Assembly: GCA_030533445.1 (NCBI GenBank)
Contig: CM060066.1
Coordinates: 1,151,749 to 1,215,748, forward strand
DNA length: 64,000 nucleotides
Reading direction: 5' to 3'
Source: Cyprinodon diabolis
Taxonomy: Eukaryota; Chordata; Actinopteri; Cyprinodontiformes; Cyprinodontidae
In this document: in pieces, positions 1 to 9,194 of the stretch
How the letters are laid out: every line of letters begins with the position of its first letter
Position numbering within the stretch: the stretch's first letter is position 1
Notes under the pieces: generated by a model
The model's input: the letters and a program-made list of their open reading frames with translations, nothing else
Told to the model about the DNA's origin: nothing
Databases searched by the model: none
Translations under genes and position numbers: made by a program

Positions 1-813
1 TTTCCTAAATACTACATATTAAGGAACTCTGCTTATGGCACCCAAAGTTGGAGTGTTTTGAAGTTAGGGGTCAGATTGGAATATCATTCATTCAGTCCTC
101 ATTGCTTAAATGTTATAATCTGGCAGAATAAGGGTTTTTGCTGCATTGGAACCAGTTTTGGGTTTGAAGCCTGCAGAGATCCGCAGCTGGTTGAAAATCC
201 TCCTGAGTTTTTTAGAGACTCTAGCAACAAGTACAGAATATACAGGGTCAATCAATTAGTTGTTCGTTTGTTGTTGTTCGTTTAAATAGTAACACATCAC
301 ATGGGATCTGAGCTGGATAAAAGGGACTTTATTGTGATATTTTTAGTGCACAGCTCCAGTAAAAGGTTGTGAAACTGCAAATGAATAATGTTGCATTGAT
401 TTTGTTGGAACTAAATGAAATGGCCTTGGAGAAAAAAAACACATTCCTAAGACTCCTTAGCTGTTGTATAAAAAATGCTGTGGGTTGTGCAGGGTCAGAA
501 CAATGTCTTCAAAAAACATCTTTGGCTGGAATTCACAGCATTCATCAGGGATAAAAGGACCATCCTTTTGTGGCTGCAGTGATCTTTACCTGCAGGAATC
601 TTTCCCTGCAGTGATCTTTCCCTGCAGTGATCTTTCCCTGCAGTGATCTTTCGAGGAGAGCAAATGTTTGTTTTGGTTTTTATTGAAGACAATCTGGGAA
701 ACCTAACACCTACGACTGCTAAACTGTTTCTTATTCCAATTTAGTTTTGCAACAACAAAACAACAGAAAATAAGTTGCAGCAGTTATTCTAAAATCCTAG
801 CAAGTTCATGTTT
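1..813. other. No gene seen; AT-rich flank
   Basis: I see no supported gene in this stretch. Short open frames occur on both strands but show no recognisable domain. The only structure is the short tandem repeat at 574-652, listed separately. Confidence 0.5.
574..652. repeat. 16-bp tandem repeat (about 5 units)
   Basis: Unit CTGCAGTGATCTTTCC, each copy carrying a PstI-type CTGCAG. Copies 3 to 5 are nearly perfect and copies 1 and 2 carry small changes. It is a local minisatellite with no sign of function. Confidence 0.85.
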
Positions 814-817
814 TTAA

Positions 818-1597
818 AGGAAAAGTCGCTCATATTCAGAATCCAAACTTCTGAAAGTTCTTTAAATCTGAAATGATTCCATCCTGTTCAATAAATGATC
901 AGTGTTTTTAATTCAGAGTAATTTTCATGTGAATGTGCTTTACTGGAGGCATCCATGTTTGTCAAAGAACACTACTGCCACCTACTGGTTAGTGACATTG
1001 TCACGGTGCGGTATCGGCTGTTGATCAAGTCCCAGTGCTGTATCTGGTGTTTGTCACAACGCGCTATTATCCAAGTCATCTTGAAAACATTCTTCTTCCA
1101 AATGTCGGCTACATATTACGGGTTTTTTCTCTGGCCAGAAGTTCGATGGCAAATCCTCCCTCTTCAAGTTGGCGATCCAACGACCAACCCGTCCGTGGAG
1201 GATCAGGAATCAGAAAGGTGGAATAACTCTTTTTTTCACTTTTACCCGATGTATTCCAGCATCCAGCTGCCATGCACGTGGGCATTGTCAGTTTCACTAT
1301 AGCTCTGGTGAATTTCAATGGTGAAGTCCTCTGGAAATCTTCAATAATTGTTGTTGATTGCAGATGTGTCTAGTAGTTCCCATTGATTTAGCTTGTAAAG
1401 CGGGGAGAATGGCGCTAGGCTTACCGCACCGTGACGTCACTGCTGGAAGATGGCAGGAGGGAGGGGCTACTATATTTGGGCAAAAATGGCCGCTCTCAGA
1501 CTTTCTACTGATTAATGCTAAATTTATTAAATCACTGCAAACGTATTAGTTTTAGGTATAAATAATGATCCATTGATTATTCCTTGCTGACTAAACA
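818..1597 (-). mobile_element. THAP-domain DNA transposon remnant, copy A (Kolobok-like)
   Basis: The left end reads TTAA (814-817) then AGGAAAAGTC. The same terminus occurs at 33253 and, inverted, at 37113-37127, in each case next to TTAA. On the minus strand 1318-1109 encodes a peptide with a C-x4-C pair after the initial MPT and a serine-rich stretch ending in IPDPP, as in the first half of a THAP (C2CH) DNA-binding domain. The matching CSxH half lies just downstream in another frame. THAP plus TTAA target sites is typical of the Kolobok superfamily, which is my inference. The frame is broken, so this copy cannot make a transposase. Confidence 0.6.
1109..1318 (-). pseudogene. THAP zinc-finger coding remnant, copy A
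   Basis: A 69-codon open frame that recurs almost unchanged at 33566-33775 and 43242-43451 on the plus strand. It begins with a short leader, then MPTCMAAGC, a Lys/Ser-rich turn and a hydrophobic stretch. THAP domains bind DNA through a Cys-x2-4-Cys/Cys-x2-His zinc site. Here the second pair (C-S-Q-H) is coded one frame over, immediately after the stop. All three copies share that break, so the amplified source was already non-coding, or a splice normally corrects the frame. No transposase catalytic core is visible nearby. Confidence 0.55.
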
Positions 1598-1916
1598 TTT
1601 TAAAACTCCCCACTGCCTGTCTCGCCTGAATACTGGGTCCATCTGTCCTGTTTTATGACCGAGGCATGATCCGTCTTAATAGCTTTTCACCGATGTTGCT
1701 CTTAGGATTATCCAAAGCATTTAAATGTTCTAAATTTCATCTAAATGATGTAACCCACAGAAATTGGGGATTTGGATGATTTAAAATAAAAACCAATAAC
1801 ATGTTAGTCATATATCCTACCAGACAATCTAATGATTTTTCTCTCAAAGTGTAAAATGGAGAAACTGATGGTGAAGCTGGTGATGCATGAAGTAGCTCTA
1901 GTAGTGCGTGTAATAC

Positions 1917-2457
1917 AGAGTAGCTTTGCCTCGTCTGTTCCTGTTTGGCTGTGACGTCATCCAGGAAAGAAACATCAGCTGTGCTGCAACACCCTTGTTT
2001 GTAGATGTTGGAGATCAGCCTGTTTTCCAGTGTGGTCCTGTTTCTCTGGCCGTGGCTGGGTGGATGTGCTCTCTTCATCCTCTGGCATGGGAGCTGCCTT
2101 GGAGCTCGTCTGCCTGGCTGTGTGTTTCCTGGACGGGGCCGCCTTTTACAGCTGCTTTTTGTATCTCTGCTTCTGTCTCCTTGAACCCCAGTGGGCCTCA
2201 GCAGATGGCCGCTCACACTGAGCCTGGTTCTGCTGGAGGTTTCTTCCTGTTCAAAGGGAGTTTTTCCTCTCCACTGTCGCTACAAGCATGCTTAGTGTGA
2301 GGGATTGCTGAAGAGTCAATGAGTCAATGCAATCAACTGGTTTTCCTTAGATAGAAAACTTTGTATTAATTTGACTGTATGATCTGGTTGAACTGTAAAG
2401 TGCCTTGAGATGACATGTGTTGTGAATTTGGCGCTATATAAATAAACTGAATTGAAT
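1917..2457 (+). mobile_element. CR1/L2-type LINE 3' UTR fragment
   Basis: This matches 56895-57447, the 3' UTR of the nearly full-length LINE at 52.5-57.4 kb, ending in the same AATAAACTGAATTGAAT tail. It is 5'-truncated and contains no ORF2. The 5' junction shares the microhomology CAG with the uninterrupted sequence preserved in the right arm of the inverted duplication. Insertion removed about 54 bp of target, so it happened after the duplication. Confidence 0.9.
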
Positions 2458-2584
2458 ATAGCAACATCAAGTTAGATTTATACTAGTCAACAAATGCATG
2501 TATTCATGCAAACTATCAACATCCTTATGATTTCTTTTCTCCAGCTGGGACTCACCAAGGTGGCCTTTAAAACGATTGTTCATC

Positions 2585-2743
2585 AGATTCACTTTTTATC
2601 CCTCCATCCATTTTTTCCTGCTAAGTCCTGTCAGGGTGGCGCTGAGGCCGGTGCATATGTCCTTCAGTCTGTGGGGGGCTGGTGGGGTCAACCATGGACA
2701 GGTCAGCAGGCTGTTGCCTGGCAATACAGAGACACATAACCAT

Positions 2744-2783
<40 letters not shown>

Positions 2784-2977
2784 TAGGACAACTTAGAGAA
2801 GCCAATTAACATAAAGTCATGGTTCTGGACTGTGGGAGGAAAACAAAGTACCTGGAAAAACCCACACATGCTCAGAGAGAAAAGGCAAATTCCATGCAGA
2901 AAGACGCTGGGCTGGGAATCGAACCCACAACCTCCTTGTTGCAAAGCAACAGTGCTACCCACCACGCCATTGCACTT
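2585..2977 (-). repeat. tRNA-derived SINE-like repeat with internal CA microsatellite
   Basis: On the minus strand the sequence near 2975-2915 has a tRNA-like head, with a GGTTCGATTCCC B box (the complement of GGGAATCGAACCC at 2917-2929) and an A-box-like TGGTGGGTAGC. The body contains a CA run (2745-2782) and the conserved phrase ACTGTGGGAGGAAAAC, common in fish dispersed repeats. Part of it (about 2585-2742) recurs in the right arm at 41940-42105. Family name not assigned. Confidence 0.65.
2745..2782. repeat. (CA)19 microsatellite
   Basis: An uninterrupted CA dinucleotide run inside the SINE-like repeat. The inverted-duplication homology ends exactly at its left edge. Confidence 0.95.
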
Positions 2978-3065
2978 CACTTTTCATCAAGGCATATTGA
3001 GCACTGAAACAATGAATCGTGATCAATCGATTATTGAAATAATTGTCAACTAATTCAGTAATCAT

Positions 3066-4150
3066 TTAACACTAGAAATCCTAGATATACGAGAATTGTC
3101 GCCAGTTCCCCCAACAGTACTTCACAACTCATGAATTTCAGATGTAAATTAGCGCTGTGGCTGGAGAACCATTCCACCCCCTTCAGTTTAGGTTTTAGCT
3201 CAAGCCTCTCTCTTGGAGAGTATTTTACCTGATATTTGTAATTAAATATAACTAGGTCTACATCATCAGTGTTACCAACACCAGAATGATTTCAGCGCAG
3301 CGATCAGACTATAACTGATCTATACTATAGCTGCATGAGCTGAAACGCTGTGGAAAGCAAGAATATTTATATAATAAATATTCATCTAAATATAACTCAA
3401 GCGATCTCTCCTCTCTCTCTGCTCCGCTGCAGACATGCAGACAGCATCGTGAGACTGCAGTAAAGTTGGCAATATATTCACAGATTCGGCTTTTCCGGAT
3501 TAATAACTCGTCAGCGGATGATTTATTCTACAAAACAGACACCTCTCTGTAACCACAGCAAGGCAGACAGTGAGCTACAACCGTAGCTTCCTAAAAACGA
3601 GTCTCCTATCGGGCTGGGAGAATTACATTGGACCCTATGTAGAGCATGCTGCTCCAGAAATGCTCCGTCTGCAAGTTGCAAAATAATCAGAGAGAAATAT
3701 TCAAAAGCGTCAACAAGGAGAGCTGGATTATTATCACATTTATTGGACTCGAACAAAGTAGCTTTTCTGAGGAATTTCCAAAAGGGTTAGGGTCCTAAAT
3801 GACAAATGGCCCCTCTATTGTATTATTAGAATAATATAGATCATTGTAGTACGACCAAACTTGTAGGATACATAGATAACCTCATCTAGTTCATACTACA
3901 ACTCTTACTTTGGGAAAACGTGCTAAACTCTATTTTTTAGACGTTTTCATTGTTATTCTAAGCAGGCCAGGTGTGCTATCTCTGCAACAGGAACCACAGC
4001 ACTGAGCGTTGTGTTCACTGCACAAAGTATACCTGTCACACATGCAGGAAGGACTCACCTTGGGTTTGTAAAAACTGCTAAATGGAACAATTGTAGCTTC
4101 ATATGTAGAGCTTTTCCTTGGGTGGAATAAATGTTACTGCTATACTGAAA
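3066..4150 (+). mobile_element. piggyBac-like transposon remnant
   Basis: The left end is TTAA (3066-3069) followed by CACTAGAAATCCTAG, resembling piggyBac termini, which begin CACTA/CCCTA after a TTAA target. Near the other end, 3962-4081 encodes a Cys-rich tail typical of piggyBac transposases. The DDE core is missing, so the copy is internally deleted. I did not find the right terminus or a second TTAA, so the right boundary is uncertain. Confidence 0.55.
3962..4081 (+). pseudogene. piggyBac transposase C-terminal Cys-rich domain remnant
   Basis: The frame reads CYLC, then CVHC, CHTC and CKNC before a TAA stop: eight cysteines in CxxC pairs with Arg/Lys/His between. This pattern is typical of the C-terminal zinc-binding domain of piggyBac transposases, which helps recognise transposon ends. 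Upstream, TTGTTATTCTAAG resembles a splice acceptor, so this may be the last exon of a former spliced gene. No catalytic Asp residues are nearby, so only the tail survives. Confidence 0.6.
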
Positions 4151-4622
4151 TCACTCTGTTTTTCATTCTCTAAGCTGAAATGTTGAATGATGTGAAAAGT
4201 TCTTCTTTCTTTCACATAGTGAGCTTTGCAATATAAATGAGTCTGTTGGTGAATGGACAATATAAACAGGCTCTGCCTTGCCTTGTTGGAAAAGCTGGTT
4301 ATGACCTGTTCTCAGCTCAGGAACTAGGACCCGTATGATATCTGGTTGTTCAATAGGTTTGCCTAAATAAAACATTTAAATATGACTTATCAAGATATTC
4401 CAGCAAAAAGGTCTGATGTTGCAGGGGAAGGTAATGAAAAGTGTTTGGAGCATGCTCTGGTTCTGATGCCAGTTTGTTTCAGCCTTTATCCAGTCTCCTG
4501 TAGAAGGACTGGTCACATCACAGGTTATTAGCATTACAACAAGGACAGTTAGCAAGGTGGAGTGAATACACAAACTGGAAGAGGGGAGGGGGGCCTGCAG
4601 GAAAACTGGAATTCTCTGGAAC
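4082..4622. other. No gene seen
   Basis: I see nothing in this stretch beyond short unsupported open frames. It separates the piggyBac-like and Harbinger-like elements. Confidence 0.45.
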
Positions 4623-4625
4623 TTA

Positions 4626-5237
4626 GGCCCCGTCCACACGAAGTCAAACCCTGGCCTAAACGCACAAATTTTTCACCAAACCAGCCTCTCATCCACACGA
4701 AGCCGGCGTTTCGGGGGTCTGTAAACGATCTTTTTTTTATTCAGCCTTCAGAGTGGGAAGATTTTGAAACGCCGTTTTCGCGTTTCCATCTTTAAGCTCT
4801 AACCGCATTTTTTTTCTTACACGCATGCGTCATAGTGTCGCCTCTAAACACGCATGCGCGACACAGTATCACAACAACAATGGCGCCGTACTGTGTTGAA
4901 TGGTTGCTGCTCATGCTACTCACCCTGCTGTCGGGCTTACAACAGAATCTTCTTCTTCTGGAATATCTCCAGGAAGAACAGAGCAATATCGACCACATAG
5001 TTCAGCACCTGAATTTGACTGAACCACCATGTATAAATATTAGTGCGCATGCCCAACATTTCGTCGCCTATTTTTGCTTTGGCACCACAGCGCCACTTAC
5101 AGGCCTGGCATACATTTTGCAGCGTTTTCATGCATTCGTGTGGACGATCACATTTATTTTACGTCTCCGTCTTTACGACAAACGTTCTGGAAAATATTAG
5201 CGTTTCGTGTTTGTTTTGACTTCGTGTGGGCGGGGCC
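4626..5237. mobile_element. PIF/Harbinger-like MITE
   Basis: The terminal inverted repeats begin GGCCCCG(T/C)CCACACGAAG; left 4626-4648 and right 5215-5237 match at 22 of 23 positions. They are flanked by TTA on the left and TAA on the right, compatible with the TWA target preference of PIF/Harbinger, although the two are not identical. The 612-bp body contains several ACGCATGCGC-type palindromes. An open frame at 4835-5200 lies inside but has no transposase motif. Confidence 0.7.
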
Positions 5238-5325
5238 TAAATCGTTAACTGGAGTATAGAGACTAATGGATTAGCAAATTAATCGTTAGTTGCAGTCCTG
5301 GTCATATTAAATATTTACTACATTT

Positions 5326-6472
5326 CAGTGGCGGCTGGCCAATAGAGGGCGCTAGGACGCCACCCCATCCGCCCAATGACCCTGATTAAGGCATAATAAA
5401 AAAATATATATAATTTAATTTTAAATTAAAATGTCAAATATTTCAAAATATATCATACATACATACTTTTTAGATATGAAAGATTAATATTTATAGAGAG
5501 AGAAAAATGTTGGAAGAAACGTCCTTTTTCCAGGACCTGGTTTAGCTTCAAGGCTAGGCTAACTGCATGCAGCGAGGCTAAGGCTTTATTCTGCTTTCCC
5601 TGCCTCCTTTTTCAGCATCAGGATCTGATCCAGCCTGGATAAAGACAGCTAGGACTGATTTAAAGCACTTTGTGGAAAAGGCAAAGAAGATTAAACAATC
5701 TTGGATTCACATGGAAAATAATAGAATATAGTCCTTTCTATCTCCTCTTTCTTTCATCTTTTCTCTTTTTTTCTTCTCTTTTTTACTTTTTCTTCTTCTG
5801 GTTTTCTGCTCTATTTACATTGCAGTGTCCATATAAACTGTAAAACTCCCTGCATAACTATAATAAAGCTATTTATATGCATGAAACAAGTGGAGCAGTA
5901 TGACAATTGCCATACTGCTACACTTGTGAAAGTAAAATCTGTTGGGCTCCTTTTGGCATCAAGACAATTATTCTTATTGTCACATTGCCAGACAGGACAC
6001 TGTAAAAAAAAAAAAAAAAAAAAAAAACTGGCAAAGAATAATGAACAATCTGGGATTCACATGGAAAATAATAGAATATAGTCTAGATGTTTGTTCATTT
6101 GCATAGTTGCTCTAAAATAAACACATTCTCAGAAAATAACTAGTTTTTAATATATTAAATAAAATATAAAGCTGACTAATAGCTTCTCCATTATTAAACT
6201 GGTTCATTATCTTTTTAGGTTTATGACTCAATATTGGACCAAAACACAGATTAACCTTCACAGCCTCAGAAGGGAAAGATTTATGGACAAAAATGAAACC
6301 TGGACATAAAATTATGTTTTATTTCTATAAAGTGTTTTTATAATGTTATCTGTTGTTGGCATTCATAGAAACATACTGGTGTGATAACTTAGTATACATT
6401 TGATTATTTTTGGTATACGTCTATTTTGAATTTATAACCCCCCCCTGGAGAAAACTCCACCAGCCGCCACTG
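5326..6472. mobile_element. hAT-like non-autonomous transposon
   Basis: The 13-bp terminal inverted repeats CAGTGGCGGCTGG lie at 5326-5338 and, inverted, 6460-6472. The flanking octamers CTACATTT (5318-5325) and CTAAATTT (6473-6480) match at 7 of 8 positions, fitting the 8-bp duplications made by hAT transposases. The AT-rich interior has no transposase frame. It contains the L1-like LINE tail at 5734-6027, so the order was hAT first, LINE later. The Gypsy element lies 24 bp beyond its right end. Confidence 0.8.
5734..6027 (+). mobile_element. L1-like LINE 3' end, short copy with A24 tail
   Basis: This matches the 3' ends at 28860-29106 and 60330-60604: a T/C-rich stretch, an AATAAAGC polyadenylation signal near 5860, then CCAGACAGGACACTGT and a run of 24 A (6004-6027). 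It is heavily 5'-truncated. It is flanked by a 53-bp direct repeat (5681-5733 and 6031-6083, 49 of 53 identical), which may be an unusually long target-site duplication. Confidence 0.85.
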
Positions 6473-6496
6473 CTAAATTTTTATCTGCAGGGAAGG

Positions 6497-7672
6497 TGTA
6501 GAGGGGTGAAAAGCCAGTTTTTAGTGGATAAAACAAAGAAGTTGGAAAACAGGCACCCCAACATTATTTTTTGTCGTTTTGTGTCTTTGATTTCTCATTT
6601 TATTAGATTATATGGTGTTATTCATTTAGTCCATGTAGTTGCGGCCGCTAGGGGGCGCTGACGCATTGGCGGTGTGAAAAAGACTGAACACACAAGAAGA
6701 ATAAATCTTCCGGTTGAAGGTAAAGAAGCTCAACATGTGTGTTTCGTCTTTCTCATACCACAGGTCAGTATAAATATGGTTTTATGTACCAATATTAGTA
6801 CTCTTGAAGAGTCGAAAAGGATCTTAAATTGAATCTCAACTAATGAGTCATGTAGTTCAATTTGTGATGGTTTTTGTGTACAAAACGGGACTAGTTCAGA
6901 ATGCTAATTAGAGCCAATGTTAGCTAACTTCACATATGCTAGAGCTAGCTGAAAAGACTGGAGTTCATCTGAACCTGTGTTTTGCACTTTTTGAAGGAGT
7001 CCACACTCAAAGGAAATAATTTCGGTTTCTTTATTTTATTTAATGCTTTTTTATGGGTTTGTTACAAAAAACCAGATAAGCCATATATTTAGAATATATG
7101 TGAAGCTGAAGGCTGAAGCACATTAAAGGAATATTGTGTCTTTTTCAGTTTTATATTGAGAGTGGAGTTTATGTGAGATGTAAAATACTATTGTTAAAAG
7201 CTAAGATGCTTAAATGTTAAAATACATTTTATTTATGCTGATTAAAAATGGTAAAAGCTATTAAAATAGTTAAAAAAAACATTTAATGTACATTTCTACT
7301 TTGATAGTAAAATACAAAAAGGGACATTGGATTTAAAGCACTAACTACAAAGTTCATATGGTTAGACAGAGAAGCCATTTGTAAATAAATTTTGTCATTT
7401 GACATAGTTCATAATGCTAAATGGAGTATGTTAAAAGTTGATTGTTTGGTTTAAAGGTATATTACAGCCATTTCTTATGTAATGAAGCTAATGGTCCTCT
7501 ACTGAAGAATGTTGTACATGAAGTGTTTGGAACACACAAGAAGAATAAATCTTCCGGTTGAAGGTAAAGAAGCTCAACATGTGTGTTTCGTCTTTCTCAT
7601 ACCACAGCACCACACGTTGAGGGAAGATCATCGCACACATTACCCTCAGCCATCCGAGGTTGCAGGGTAACA
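6497..7672 (+). repeat. 5' LTR of the Gypsy element
   Basis: A 1,176-bp LTR with TG...CA ends. It contains a 78-bp direct repeat (6686-6763 and 7530-7607), each copy with an AATAAA (6700-6705 and 7544-7549). A TATA-like TATAAATA lies at 6769-6776. If that box is used, transcription would start near 6800 and the second AATAAA would direct polyadenylation, giving an R region of about 750 bp. That division is inference. Confidence 0.95.
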
Positions 7673-7675
7673 AAT

Positions 7676-7694
7676 TGGGGGGCTCCTCCGGGAT
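7676..7694 (+). promoter_or_regulatory. Primer binding site, tRNA-Pro-like
   Basis: TGGGGGGCTCCTCCGGGAT starts 3 nt after the 5' LTR. It resembles the complement of the vertebrate tRNA-Pro 3' end (TGGGGGCTCGTCCGGGAT), with one extra G and one C for G. A 9-bp hairpin (7692-7700 with 7713-7721) overlaps its last three bases. Confidence 0.8.
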
Positions 7695-7805
7695 AGCACC
7701 TCCTGCTGGCTTGGTGCTATCTAAAAAAAAAAACAACAACCTTGGGATCCTGACCTTATGTTACATGAACTGATGCTCTAAGGGCAAGACATCAGGTATC
7801 CAGAG

Positions 7806-9194
7806 ATGACGACGCTACATGAGCTTCAGTGGGAGATCCAGCAGCTGCTTCACCAACTGATTGATGACGCCAGAAGAGAGCTGCTTCACCAACTAGCAGT
7901 ATCTTGCCAAGATGAGGTGGGAGAAGACGCACCAGGGGAGGAGTCGTCCGAAGTGGAACTCTATGACTTCATTGTTGACTTTTTAAGAAGTAAACGATTG
8001 AGGAATTTGGAGGACCAAGGGATGTCACGCCTGCTGGTGTTTCGTGACCTCGTTGATGAGCTACTGTCAGCACAAGAAACAGAGAACCAGCATCATTCAG
8101 TGGTTGTAGACAAAGTGGCATCAGTGAACGAGACTGAGCAGATTGTAGCAGCATCAGCGTCGAGTAAGACAGTGTCATCACCAGTTGTTGCTGATCAGGT
8201 AACCGGGTTAGTAAAATTGACAGATGTTGCTGCATTACTTCCACGAAGAGAATTTCGGATTCATGCTGGTCAGATCTCAGATTCTGACTCAGATGTGAGT
8301 TTTAACTGTTTGTGTAAGCAAATTGATGAAGGATTGAGTGAAGGTTTCACTGAGGCTGAGATTATTAGGACTGTTCTCAGAATAATTAAACCGGGTACAT
8401 TTAAAGATATGCTGATTACAAAAGATACTCTGACTGTAACTGAGCTGAAGCGTTTTCTCAGAGCGCACCTTAAAGATAAGAACAGTACTGAATTATTTCA
8501 AGAACTGAGCAACGCAAGACAACACGATAAAGAAGGTCCACAACAGTTTATGTATAGACTGATGGGGTTAAAACAGCGTGTGCTTTTTGCTTCTAAAGTA
8601 AGCACAGGTTTCCAGTATGACAAGAAATTAGTTCAGGGAGTGTTCCTACATTCACTCTATCAGGGCATACATGAAAAATATTCATATGTCCGACAAGATC
8701 TCAAACCCCACCTTTCAGATGAGGAAGTCACTGATGACTTTATCCTAGAAGTGATAACAAAGTCAGTAGGTGAAGACACAGAGAGACAGAATAGACTAGG
8801 TCAGGCTCTCAAACCAAAAGCAGTTAGTGTCAGTACAGTGCAGATGGACAAGAAAAGTCAGAATGCAGTTCAGATGCAGGCAGAAGTCCAAGCTAATCGT
8901 ACTGCCATACAAGAGCTAACAGCACAGGTTTCATCACTGACCAAAAGTTTAGAAAAGGCTTTAACACCTATTGTTGGTTCAGGGACTGAAAACATTCACA
9001 CACCTTTTCCCCACCAAAACCAGCCAGCAAAGTCAGACGCTAAACGAAGATGTCAGCAATGTGTCTCCCAAGGAAAGGATAGCTGTTGCCACTGTTTCAG
9101 GTGTGGGAAAGAGGGACACAGAGCAATTGGCTGTTTGATGAAGAACAATCTGTCGGGAAACTGGGCGAGGTCGCTGGGACGGGACCACCAGTGA
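7806..9194 (+). CDS. gag: Gag polyprotein of the Gypsy element
   Basis: A 462-residue structural protein expected to assemble the cytoplasmic particle and bind element RNA. Residues about 150-330 resemble a Ty3/Gypsy capsid region, with a conserved-looking [16 protein letters not shown] stretch. A probable coiled coil lies around 360-390. One CCHC zinc knuckle is clear: C430-x2-C433-x4-H438-x4-C443. The frame is intact from ATG 7806, 12 nt downstream of the nearest in-context sequence CATCAGGTATCC and 112 nt after the primer site. The stop at 9192-9194 lies 31 nt past a GGGAAAC slippery heptamer, so most ribosomes would end here and a fraction would shift into pol. Confidence 0.9.
   Translation: MTTLHELQWEIQQLLHQLIDDARRELLHQLAVSCQDEVGEDAPGEESSEVELYDFIVDFLRSKRLRNLEDQGMSRLLVFRDLVDELLSAQETENQHHSVVVDKVASVNETEQIVAASASSKTVSSPVVADQVTGLVKLTDVAALLPRREFRIHAGQISDSDSDVSFNCLCKQIDEGLSEGFTEAEIIRTVLRIIKPGTFKDMLITKDTLTVTELKRFLRAHLKDKNSTELFQELSNARQHDKEGPQQFMYRLMGLKQRVLFASKVSTGFQYDKKLVQGVFLHSLYQGIHEKYSYVRQDLKPHLSDEEVTDDFILEVITKSVGEDTERQNRLGQALKPKAVSVSTVQMDKKSQNAVQMQAEVQANRTAIQELTAQVSSLTKSLEKALTPIVGSGTENIHTPFPHQNQPAKSDAKRRCQQCVSQGKDSCCHCFRCGKEGHRAIGCLMKNNLSGNWARSLGRDHQ

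Larger units (their letters stand above)
818..2742 (+). repeat. Left arm of a large inverted duplication (partner 41940-43738)
   Basis: Read on the opposite strand, 41940-43738 matches this arm over most of its length: the THAP-element copy, the stretch around 1600-1916, and 2457-2742. The arms differ by two large events. A LINE tail (1917-2457) is present only here and replaces about 54 bp still present in the right arm (about 42232-42286). About 360 bp at 42405-42766 is present only in the right arm. The arms stop matching at the CA microsatellite on one side and at the transposon terminus on the other. Both arms may be copies of a larger transposon rather than a segmental duplication. Confidence 0.8.

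Noticed and set aside
1926..2300. 124-codon frame recurring at 17501, 21435 and 56920
   Set aside because: Recurs because it is in the CR1/L2-type LINE 3' UTR, downstream of the ORF2 stop; frame is not kept in all copies.
4835..5200. 121-codon frame with hydrophobic stretches
   Set aside because: It lies inside a 612-bp Harbinger-like MITE and shows no transposase or conserved host motif.
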